A stretch of DNA of 11,371 nt. Source: Lysobacteraceae bacterium. GTDB lineage: Bacteria; Pseudomonadota; Gammaproteobacteria; Xanthomonadales; Xanthomonadaceae. Made by a program: the position numbers and the translations under genes. Each line of letters opens with the position of its first letter. Within the stretch, counting starts at the first letter, position 1. The notes under the pieces are model-generated. The model worked only from the letters and a program-made list of their open reading frames with translations, did no database searches and had not been told where the DNA came from. The stretch spans positions 1 to 11,371 of the forward strand of contig DMID01000223.1 in NCBI GenBank assembly GCA_003449195.1, given 5' to 3'. Positions 1 to 6,219 of this stretch are shown piece after piece.

Positions 1-149
1 TGGTCTTCGCGCTGGCCCTGCTCGAGCGCGACGGACTGGTGCTGCTGGTGGCGTGGTTGGGAGGCATCGCGGCCATTGCCGTGTTCGGCGTGCTGTCCGG
101 CGGACTGGCCGACCTGGCCTCCGGGTGGCTGCACCGCCTGAACGCCTGA
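1..149 (+). CDS. C-terminal end of a hydrophobic membrane protein, probably ExoD family (partial)
   Basis: The reading frame enters from the left edge (first complete codon at base 3) and stops with TGA at 147-149, leaving 48 residues. They include a short charged turn (LLERDGL), a strongly hydrophobic stretch (LVLLVAWLGGIAAIAVFGVLSGG) and a short C-terminal tail ending in HRLNA. A membrane helix after an 'ARDGL'-like turn is typical of the end of ExoD-type proteins. These are small multi-spanning inner-membrane proteins linked to exopolysaccharide production in Rhizobium, with poorly known biochemical function. The fragment is too short for certainty, and another small membrane protein is possible. 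It is convergent with the GGDEF/EAL gene that follows, so it is not in that operon. Confidence 0.5.
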   Translation, partial: VFALALLERDGLVLLVAWLGGIAAIAVFGVLSGGLADLASGWLHRLNA

Positions 150-293
150 CCGGCCGGGCGCGGATGCCTGCCGCCAGCCCGGCAGGACGCACGCCACAGA
201 CCTCGCCCGATATGCGTGCAGACGAACCCGCGGCGGCATGCCCGGACGACACAGCCGGGCGGCCATCCCGCCGCAATGCTTCCGACGAAAGTG
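150..293. other. Convergent spacer with GC-rich hairpins
   Basis: This is the space between two converging genes. It holds two inverted repeats: GCCGGGC at 153-159 with GCCCGGC at 177-183, and GCCCGG at 240-245 with CCGGGC at 255-260. Neither is followed by a T tract on either strand, so neither is a convincing intrinsic terminator. They could be Rho-dependent or weak transcript-end structures. I see no gene here. Confidence 0.35.
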
Positions 294-2435
294 TCAGCCG
301 GCGATGTCGCGCGGCGGCTGCGCCAGCAAAGCCGTAAATTCGCCGGCGGTGAGCGGATGGCTCATCCAGTAACCCTGCATGAGGTCGCATTCGCGCTCGC
401 GCAGCAGCTCGTACTGCTCGCGCTTCTCGATGCCTTCGGCCACCACCGTGATGCCCAGCGAATGCGCCATCGAGATGATCGCCGTGGTCAGGGCCAGGTC
501 GTCCGGGTCGCGTGGCAGGTCGACGACGAAGCTGCGGTCGATCTTGACGCCATCCACCGGTACCCGCTTGAGGTAGCTCAGCCCGGAGAAGCCGGTGCCG
601 AAGTCGTCCAGCCATACCTTGACGCCGGCGCCATGCAACCTCGCCAGCAGGCTGGATGCCTGCAATTCGTCGTCGATCACGGCGGTCTCGGTCAACTCCA
701 GATGCAGTTGCGAGGCACGCAACCCGCTCTGCCCGAGGCAGTCGCCCACGATGTCGACCAGATCGCCGCGCCGGAGTTGGCGCGGGGAAACGTTGACCGA
801 GATGAACAAGGGCGGCATGCCTGCGGGCGTCGGCCAGCCGGCGGCTTCGCGGCAGGCTTCGCGCAGCACGTTCGGGCCGATGGATTCGATCAACCCGCTC
901 TGCTCGGCCACGTCGATGAACACCGACGGCGCCACCGTGCCCAGCACCGGATGGTTCCAGCGCAACAGCGCCTCCGCGCCGGCCAGCAGCCCGCTGTCCG
1001 CGCTGAAGATCGGCTGGTAGACCAGGCTCATCTCGCCGCGGTCCCACGCCCCGCGCAGCTCTTCTTCCAGCTGGGCGCGCCGCTCCACGGCATGATTCAT
1101 CGCCCGGCTGTAGAACCGGTAGCAGTTCTTGCCGGCCACCTTGGCCTGATACATCGCGATGTCGCCGTTCTTCAGCAAGGCCGTCGCGCCGGATGCATCG
1201 TCCGGGAACAGCGTCACGCCGATCGAAGCACCGAGGAACACCTGCCGGTCCTGCACCGCGAGCGGACGGCCCAGATCGGTCACCAATCGCGTGGACAACT
1301 GCGTGGCCAGCTCGCGCAGGTGGGTGCCCTGCACGAGGATCACGAACTCGTCGCCGCCAAGCCGGGCCACCATCACGCCATCGCCGGCGACGCTGCGCAC
1401 CGCACCGCCGATGCGGTTGGCGAACTGCAACAGGACTTCGTCTCCGGCTTCGTGGCCGAGCGTGTCGTTGACCCGCTTGAAGTCGTCGATGTCGATGAAC
1501 AGCAACGCCATCTGCAGGCGGCTGTCCTCGCACAGCATCAGCCAGTGGTCCAGCCGCTCGCGAAACGCCACCCGGTTGGGCAAGCCGGTCAGCGGATCGG
1601 TATAAGCCAGATGGCGGATCTCGCGGTCGTGGCGCTCGATGCTCGCCCGCATCCGCTCGAACGCCCGCATCAAATCGCCCAGCTCGTCTTGCCGATGCTC
1701 CTCGATCTGCCCGACGGCGTAGTCGCCCTTTTCGATCCGCTGCGCGGATTCGGCCAGCCAGTGCATCGGGCGCACCAGCATGCGCTGCGCGTACCAGATG
1801 GCCAGCACTGCCACCCCGCTCAGCAATGCCAGCAACGCGGCCACAAGCCCGAGATGGCGTTGCCCCACCTTGGCCAGCTGGGCATGCATGCGCGCACTGG
1901 TGCGGTCCTCGTAACTGCGGATTTCGGCCAGACGGATGCCCACGCGCACGCCGCCGATGTGCTGGTTGCCGATCATGATCGGCATGGAAACATCGTAGTA
2001 AGCGGGCGAGCGCTGCACTTTCAGGCCGGTGGCGGAGATGGCTCCCGCCGCGAGCGGGTCTTCCATCCGCATGCCGTAACCCGGGATGTCGAGCGACCCG
2101 TCGCTGACCAGCCGGCCGCGCTCGTCGTAGACCAGCACGTAGCCGATGTTGTCCTGGCCGCGCACGCCACGGACGATCGAGCCGATTTCGTCCAGATCCG
2201 CGTAATACACCGGGTTGCGCAAGGCATCTGCCAGCATCTTGGCCAGCGACTGGCCGCGATCGCGCAGGTTCTGCTCGTACAGCTCATGGATGACGTCGCG
2301 GCTGGCCTTGTCGGTTTCGCGCTGCAAGGCCGACTGGCGCTGCACCAGCAGGGCGACGATGGCCAGCACCATCGCCAATGCCACCGCCGACACCAGCAGG
2401 AAGTGCCCCTGCAGGCCGAAGCGCGCGCGCTTCAT
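294..2435 (-). CDS. Membrane-bound GGDEF/EAL protein (c-di-GMP synthesis/degradation) with periplasmic sensor and HAMP domain
   Basis: This 713-residue protein should make and/or degrade cyclic di-GMP at the inner membrane. In order it has: a membrane helix at about residues 11-31, a periplasmic region of about 165 residues with a Cache-like look (ligand unknown), a second helix at about 195-215, a HAMP-like linker at about 217-270, a GGDEF domain at about 272-445 and an EAL domain at about 455-705. The GGDEF motif is intact (360-364, RLGGDEF), but the upstream RxxD inhibitory site is replaced by GDGV. The EAL domain keeps the residues expected of an active phosphodiesterase: EALLRW (E488), the Asn of SVNVS, ELTE (580-583), DDFGTG (610-615), the Lys of KIDRSF (K631), E667 and Q687. 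The ATG at 2433-2435 overlaps the stop of the upstream binding-protein gene (ATGA) and follows a GGAGG site, so the two are probably translationally coupled. Which activity dominates cannot be told from sequence. Confidence 0.93.
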   Translation of the reverse strand: MKRARFGLQGHFLLVSAVALAMVLAIVALLVQRQSALQRETDKASRDVIHELYEQNLRDRGQSLAKMLADALRNPVYYADLDEIGSIVRGVRGQDNIGYVLVYDERGRLVSDGSLDIPGYGMRMEDPLAAGAISATGLKVQRSPAYYDVSMPIMIGNQHIGGVRVGIRLAEIRSYEDRTSARMHAQLAKVGQRHLGLVAALLALLSGVAVLAIWYAQRMLVRPMHWLAESAQRIEKGDYAVGQIEEHRQDELGDLMRAFERMRASIERHDREIRHLAYTDPLTGLPNRVAFRERLDHWLMLCEDSRLQMALLFIDIDDFKRVNDTLGHEAGDEVLLQFANRIGGAVRSVAGDGVMVARLGGDEFVILVQGTHLRELATQLSTRLVTDLGRPLAVQDRQVFLGASIGVTLFPDDASGATALLKNGDIAMYQAKVAGKNCYRFYSRAMNHAVERRAQLEEELRGAWDRGEMSLVYQPIFSADSGLLAGAEALLRWNHPVLGTVAPSVFIDVAEQSGLIESIGPNVLREACREAAGWPTPAGMPPLFISVNVSPRQLRRGDLVDIVGDCLGQSGLRASQLHLELTETAVIDDELQASSLLARLHGAGVKVWLDDFGTGFSGLSYLKRVPVDGVKIDRSFVVDLPRDPDDLALTTAIISMAHSLGITVVAEGIEKREQYELLRERECDLMQGYWMSHPLTAGEFTALLAQPPRDIAG

Positions 2436-3370
2436 TCGACCTCCAGACGCACGCGGGCGATGCCATGCCGCAAGCGGTCCAGCGACTGCCGCGTGGCCGG
2501 GTCGATCGCGAGAAAACGGGTGGTGCCGAAGAATTCGCGCAAGGCCGGCCGGGCCTGCGGGTCGTCCGATGCCTGCAGAAGCACCTCGCGCAGGCGCGCC
2601 TCGACCTTGGGATCGAGCGTGCCGCGGGCCAGCTCCAGCGCCCGCGGGTACGGCGCGGTTTCGTGGATGATGCGGAAATCGCGTCGGAACGCCGCCGGCA
2701 CGCGATTGGGATTGTTCCAGTCCAGATCGCTCAGAGCGCCCGCATCGGCCAGGCCCTTGTGTACCCAGGAGGCGATGTTCAACTCCGAACGCGCCAGCAG
2801 ATAGCCCACCGTATCCGGCGAGGGCACATCGTCATGCGAGGCCAGCACTTCCAGCCGCATTCCATTGCCGAGCAATTCCGCCGCCGGCATCAGATAGGCA
2901 CTGGTGGACGCGATGCGCTGCAGTGCAAGCGTGCGACCGCGCAGGTCGCCAAGGCTGCGCACGGGGCTGTCCTTGCGCACGAAGAACACGCTGCGGTAGG
3001 CCTGCACGCCGTTGCGCTCGGCAAGCAGCATGCAGGTGGCTCCGGCCCGGTCCTGCAATTGCAGCGCGGTGCCGGGCGTTTCGGTCACCCAGTCGACGCG
3101 GCCGCGGCGCAGGTAGCTGGCCATCTGCTGGGCATCGCGCGCCATCAGGACCTGCCCTTCGCGGATGCCCACGTCACCCATGCGCGGCACGACGTAGTCG
3201 AGCAAGGCCTTGAGTTGTGCGTAATGCGAGGCAGGATCGTCACTGATGCGGCCGATCACCAGCACGTGCGACCGACCACTGTCGCCGTCTGCTGCGGCAA
3301 CGATGCCACTGCACAGGCACAACAAGGCCGCACACGCGATCCGTGCCCACACCGCTACCCGCATTTTCAT
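2432..3370 (-). CDS. PhnD-like periplasmic solute-binding protein (phosphate/phosphite/phosphonate-binding family)
   Basis: This 312-residue exported protein has the type 2 periplasmic-binding fold of the PhnD family. From the ATG at 3368-3370 it begins MKMR, followed by a hydrophobic stretch and an AAA site, which suggests signal peptidase I cleavage near residue 27. There is no lipobox. Family hallmarks are AYRSVFFVRKDSPV (124-137), SLGDLRGRTLALQ (139-151), the ligand-loop signature STSAYLMPAAELL (155-167) and HETAPYP near 236-242. An in-frame GTG at 3377-3379 would add three residues; I prefer the ATG because it gives a standard signal peptide. True phosphonate transporters have phnC and phnE genes alongside. 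None is present here; the gene instead overlaps a GGDEF/EAL gene by ATGA. I therefore infer a sensory role, presenting a ligand to that enzyme's periplasmic domain. The ligand is unknown, and family members also bind oxyanions or other small molecules. Confidence 0.85.
   Translation of the reverse strand: MKMRVAVWARIACAALLCLCSGIVAAADGDSGRSHVLVIGRISDDPASHYAQLKALLDYVVPRMGDVGIREGQVLMARDAQQMASYLRRGRVDWVTETPGTALQLQDRAGATCMLLAERNGVQAYRSVFFVRKDSPVRSLGDLRGRTLALQRIASTSAYLMPAAELLGNGMRLEVLASHDDVPSPDTVGYLLARSELNIASWVHKGLADAGALSDLDWNNPNRVPAAFRRDFRIIHETAPYPRALELARGTLDPKVEARLREVLLQASDDPQARPALREFFGTTRFLAIDPATRQSLDRLRHGIARVRLEVE
2439..2444 (-). promoter_or_regulatory. Ribosome binding site of the GGDEF/EAL gene inside the upstream coding region
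   Basis: GGAGGT on the minus strand lies 3 bases before the ATG at 2435, within the last codons of the PhnD-like gene. It fixes the start of the GGDEF/EAL gene at the ATGA overlap and supports coupled translation of the two genes. Confidence 0.7.
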
Positions 3371-3394
3371 GCCCCGCACGGCCCGAATGTCCGC

Positions 3395-3424
3395 AGCCTA
3401 GCCGAAAGTCCGTTCCTGTGACAG
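3395..3424 (-). promoter_or_regulatory. Possible sigma70-type promoter for the PhnD-like/GGDEF-EAL pair
   Basis: In the gap between trmJ and the PhnD-like gene the minus strand reads CTGTCA (3419-3424), an 18-base spacer, then TAGGCT (3395-3400). Each hexamer matches the consensus at only four positions. The pair may instead be read through from trmJ, whose stop is 62 bases before the ATG. Confidence 0.22.
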
Positions 3425-3432
3425 CGTTGACT

Positions 3433-4194
3433 TCACCTGTCTTTCACCATCCCCGCCATGCGTTGCGCATCGGCCAGGATGCCGCGCAGCAGGCGCACCT
3501 CGCCCTCGCCCAAGGCCGCACGCAGGAAGATGCGGCGCAACTTGCGCAGCACCGACTCCGGTGCGCGCCCCTTGTGGAAATCGATCGCGTCGAGGGTGTC
3601 GGCCAACTGGCCGAAGAAACCCTCCATCTGCGCATGCGTGGCCGGTTGCCGCGTCGGCTGCCGCGCGTCGTCCGGCGCGGGCACTCCATCGGCATCGCCG
3701 GCAAGCAAGGCCAGGCGGAGTTCGTAGGCCAGCACCTGCACCGCGGCTGCCAGATTCAGCGAACTGAAGCCCGGGTCGGAAGGAATGTGCACGGCCACGT
3801 GGCACAGCTGCAGCTCCTCGTTGGTCAGGCCGGTGCGTTCGCGGCCGAACACCATGGCCACTTCGCCGCCCTCGGCGGCGGATGCCACCGCCCTTCCGGC
3901 CGCATCGCGCGGCAACAGCTCCTCCAGCGCCACGCGCCGGCTGCGTGCGGTGCAGCCCAGCACGAGCTGGCAATCGGCCACTGCCTCGGCGAGCGTTGCC
4001 AATACCGGCGCATCGCCCATCACGTCTTCGGCCCCGGCCGAGCGCCGGTAGGCCGCCTCGTCCAGCAGTTTCTCCGGCGCGACCAGCACCATCCTTGCCA
4101 GCCCCATGGTCTTCATCGCGCGCGCGGCGGCGCCGATGTTGCCGGGGTGCTGGGTGCCGACCAGGACGATGCGGATGCGGGAAGCGGGAGACAT
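3433..4194 (-). CDS. trmJ: tRNA (cytidine/uridine-32-2'-O-)-methyltransferase TrmJ
   Basis: TrmJ is a SPOUT-class enzyme that uses S-adenosylmethionine to 2'-O-methylate position 32 in the anticodon loop of several tRNAs, working as a dimer in the cytoplasm. The 253-residue product shows the family motifs in order. The N-terminal block is IRIVLVGTQHPGNIG followed by ARAMKTMG, with R25 matching the conserved catalytic arginine of E. coli TrmJ (R23 there). Next come VFGRERTGLTNEEL (115-128) and the knot motif SSLNLAAAVQVLAYE (144-158). A C-terminal helical extension ends with KLRRIF and LLRGIL, as in E. coli. Length is close to the 246 residues of E. coli TrmJ. I chose the ATG at 4192-4194 because it places MSPASRIRIVLV where family members begin. 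An upstream in-frame TTG (4222-4224) would add ten unconserved residues. It is divergent from suhB, an arrangement I recall from E. coli. Confidence 0.95.
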   Translation of the reverse strand: MSPASRIRIVLVGTQHPGNIGAAARAMKTMGLARMVLVAPEKLLDEAAYRRSAGAEDVMGDAPVLATLAEAVADCQLVLGCTARSRRVALEELLPRDAAGRAVASAAEGGEVAMVFGRERTGLTNEELQLCHVAVHIPSDPGFSSLNLAAAVQVLAYELRLALLAGDADGVPAPDDARQPTRQPATHAQMEGFFGQLADTLDAIDFHKGRAPESVLRKLRRIFLRAALGEGEVRLLRGILADAQRMAGMVKDR

Positions 4195-4310
4195 GCGGAA
4201 ACCGGGCAGCGGGGGGATCGTCAATGGTAAACTGCATGGCCGGCCGTCGATGCCGGCCCGCTCTTTTCCCTCGCCAGTCCGTCCACAGCCCTACCGGGAG
4301 TCGTAACGCC
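4195..4310. promoter_or_regulatory. Divergent trmJ/suhB control region
   Basis: These 116 bases must hold the promoters of both trmJ (-) and suhB (+). The best suhB candidate is an extended -10 sequence, TGGTAAACT, at 4225-4233, with no good -35 box. It would give a leader of about 70 bases. Just downstream is an inverted repeat, GGCCGGC (4238-4244) and GCCGGCC (4252-4258), with a 7-base loop and then CGCTCTTTT. The suhB ribosome binding site is probably GGGAG at 4296-4300. Promoter placement is tentative; the hairpin is plainly visible. Confidence 0.4.
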
Positions 4311-5132
4311 ATGCAGAAACCCGCCGTCAACGTCATGGTCAAGGCCGCCCGGCTTGCCGGCAACGTCCTGCTTCGCGGCATCAACAAGCTCGAGTCGCTG
4401 AACGTGGTGCAGAAGGGCCGGATGGACTATGCCAGCGAGATCGACGAAGAGGCCGAGAAGGTCATCGTCCGCGAGCTGACCCGGGCTTACCCGGACTACG
4501 GCGTGTTCGGCGAGGAAGGCGGCGTGCAGGGCCGCAAGAGCCGTTTCATGTGGGTGATCGACCCGCTCGACGGCACCAGCAACTACCTGCACGGCCTGCC
4601 CCATTACTGCGTGTCGATCGCACTCGTGGACAACGGCGAACCGGTGGACGCGGTGATCTTCGACCCGATCCGCAACGAGCTGTTCACCGCCAGCCGCGGC
4701 GCCGGCGCAGTGCTCAACGACCGCAAGATCCGCGTCACCGACCGCAAGGATCTGGCCGGTGCGGTGGTTGCCACCGGCTTCCACCCGCGCGAACGCGCCC
4801 GCATCGGTGCCCAGCTCAAGTGCGTGGACACCGTGCTGCAGCAGGCCGAGGACATCCGCCGCGGCGGTTCGGCCGCGCTCGACCTGGCCTACGTGGCCAG
4901 CGGCCGCCTGGATGCCTATTTCGAAGCCGGCGTGAAGGCATGGGACATCGCTGCCGGCGTGCTGCTGGTGCGCGAGGCCGGCGGCCGCGTGTGCGACTAC
5001 AAGGGTGCCACCCCGGCCCGCATGGACGACAAGGGCCCGGATTCGCGCCAGATCGTCGCCGGCAACCTGAAGGTCAGCGAAGCCCTGCAAAAGGTGATCG
5101 TCAACACCGGCTACGCTGCCGCGTTCGGCTGA
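4311..5132 (+). CDS. suhB: Inositol-1-monophosphatase family protein SuhB
   Basis: SuhB belongs to the Mg2+-dependent inositol monophosphatase family. E. coli SuhB hydrolyses inositol-1-phosphate in vitro, and its main known role is as a component of the rRNA transcription antitermination complex with Nus factors. The 273-residue protein carries the metal-site residues: GEE (67-69), DPLDGTSN (84-91, with D84 and D87) and WDIAAG (211-216, with D212). It also keeps ELFTASRGAGA, RRGGSAALDLAYVASGRLD and LLVREAGG. Asp84, Asp87 and Asp212 fall at the same numbers as I recall for the E. coli protein. The ATG at 4311 follows GGGAG by 10 bases. The reading frame is open far upstream, but that part is antisense to trmJ and not conserved. 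The gene is monocistronic, ending just before a strong terminator. Whether it acts in antitermination here is inference. Confidence 0.95.
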   Translation: MQKPAVNVMVKAARLAGNVLLRGINKLESLNVVQKGRMDYASEIDEEAEKVIVRELTRAYPDYGVFGEEGGVQGRKSRFMWVIDPLDGTSNYLHGLPHYCVSIALVDNGEPVDAVIFDPIRNELFTASRGAGAVLNDRKIRVTDRKDLAGAVVATGFHPRERARIGAQLKCVDTVLQQAEDIRRGGSAALDLAYVASGRLDAYFEAGVKAWDIAAGVLLVREAGGRVCDYKGATPARMDDKGPDSRQIVAGNLKVSEALQKVIVNTGYAAAFG

Positions 5133-5170
5133 TATACCCGCCACGGAAACACGGGCATCCCGGATGAAGA

Positions 5171-5210
5171 AAACCCCGCGTCGTTGCCGGCGCGGGGTTT
5201 CGTTTTTTTT
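5171..5210. terminator. Intrinsic (probably bidirectional) terminator between suhB and secF
   Basis: A perfect 10-base-pair stem, AAACCCCGCG (5171-5180) with CGCGGGGTTT (5191-5200), encloses a 10-base loop. A run of eight T at 5203-5210 follows on the plus strand. Read on the minus strand, the same hairpin is followed by TTTTCTTC. It therefore should stop suhB transcripts and can also stop the tgt-yajC-secDF transcript, which ends 29 bases away. Confidence 0.93.
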
Positions 5211-5238
5211 GCCCAGCAGGGGCTCGAAAGCGGTTCCG

Positions 5239-6207
5239 TCACGGACGACGGGCAAGCGCCTCGACGTCCTTGGCCTTGGGCATCAGATCCTGCTTGGTCA
5301 CCGAGAACGGGCCGATCGACAGCATCGGCACCGCGACGATCACCGAGGAAATCACCACGATCACCGCGCCGACCATGTGGGTCTCGGCCAGCCCTTCCAT
5401 CGACGAGCCGCCGTACAGGTACAGCGCCAGCGCCGACAGGAAGAACATCACCGCGGTGATGATGGTGCGCGACAAGGTCTGGTTGATCGAGCGGTTCAGC
5501 ACGTCCAGATGATCGGCGCGCAGGCTGCGGAAATTCTCGCGGACGCGGTCGAACACCACGATGATGTCGTTGATCGCGAAACCCATCACCGACAGCATGC
5601 CGGCCAGCACGGTGAGATCGAACTCCCGGCCCAGCAGTGACATGTAGGCAATGGTCAGGATCAGGTCGAAGAACGCGGTGATCGAAGCCACGATCGCGAA
5701 CTTCCACTCGAAGCGGAACGCGATGTAGATCAGGAAGCCGGCGAGCATGAACAGCGTGGCGTACAGGCCGTTCAGCGCCAGGTCCTTGCCCACCTGCGGG
5801 CCGACGAACTCGGCCGGCTGCACCGTGGCCGGGTTGGCGTCGGTGGTCACCGCCTGGCGCACGCGTTCGGCCACCTTGTGGGTGGCATCGTCGGCATTGT
5901 TGCTTTCGCCCTGCGGCGGCAGGCGCACGATCACGTCGTTGCCGCCGCCCACGCTCTGCGCCTGTGCCTCGTCGAAACCGGCCGCAGCCAGCTTCTGTCG
6001 CACATGCTCCACGTCGATCGGCTTGTCGAAGTGCGTGCGCACCACGGTGCCGCCGGTGAACTCCAGCGCGTAGTGGAAGCCCTTCAGCGAGATCACGCCG
6101 ATCGAGGCGATCAGCAGCACGAGCATCAGCACCAAGACCGGCTTGCGGTGGCGCATGAAGTCGAACGTGGTGTTGTTCGGGATGAGATGCAGCGGGAACA
6201 GCTTCAT
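5239..6207 (-). CDS. secF: Protein translocase subunit SecF
   Basis: SecF pairs with SecD in the inner membrane. The SecDF complex uses the proton gradient to help SecYEG/SecA complete export of proteins into the periplasm. The 322-residue protein has a first helix at about residues 23-41. The family signature LEFTGGT follows at 48-54, then a periplasmic domain to about residue 140 ending in FVGPQVGKDLALNG. Five further helices occupy about 147-300. The conserved helix-4 region reads SVMGFAINDIIVVFDRVRENFR, with the D-x-x-x-x-F-D-R-x-R-E-N-F-R pattern typical of SecF. The ATG at 6205-6207 follows a GGGAG-like site, with 12 bases between the secD stop and this start, so the two are co-transcribed and probably co-translated. 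Length matches E. coli SecF (323). Confidence 0.97.
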   Translation of the reverse strand: MKLFPLHLIPNNTTFDFMRHRKPVLVLMLVLLIASIGVISLKGFHYALEFTGGTVVRTHFDKPIDVEHVRQKLAAAGFDEAQAQSVGGGNDVIVRLPPQGESNNADDATHKVAERVRQAVTTDANPATVQPAEFVGPQVGKDLALNGLYATLFMLAGFLIYIAFRFEWKFAIVASITAFFDLILTIAYMSLLGREFDLTVLAGMLSVMGFAINDIIVVFDRVRENFRSLRADHLDVLNRSINQTLSRTIITAVMFFLSALALYLYGGSSMEGLAETHMVGAVIVVISSVIVAVPMLSIGPFSVTKQDLMPKAKDVEALARRP

Positions 6208-6219
6208 GTGGTCTCTCCC

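Noticed and set aside
153..260. Intrinsic terminator(s) between the first two genes
   Set aside because: The hairpins are real but no T tract follows them on either strand.
216..2804. 862-codon open frame on the plus strand
   Set aside because: It lies antisense to the GGDEF/EAL and PhnD-like genes. Its product is rich in His, Gln, Arg and Ala, with no recognisable domain, as expected of a shadow frame in GC-rich DNA.
2432..3370. Phosphonate ABC transporter component as a literal function
   Set aside because: No permease or ATPase gene lies alongside and the gene is coupled to a c-di-GMP enzyme. The family name is kept but transport is not claimed.
4195..4224. TTG start for trmJ at 4224
   Set aside because: It adds ten unconserved residues, and the ATG at 4194 matches the family N-terminus.
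4221..5255. 344-codon open frame antisense to suhB
   Set aside because: It covers suhB and the strong terminator. It is compositional only and crosses a real transcript end.
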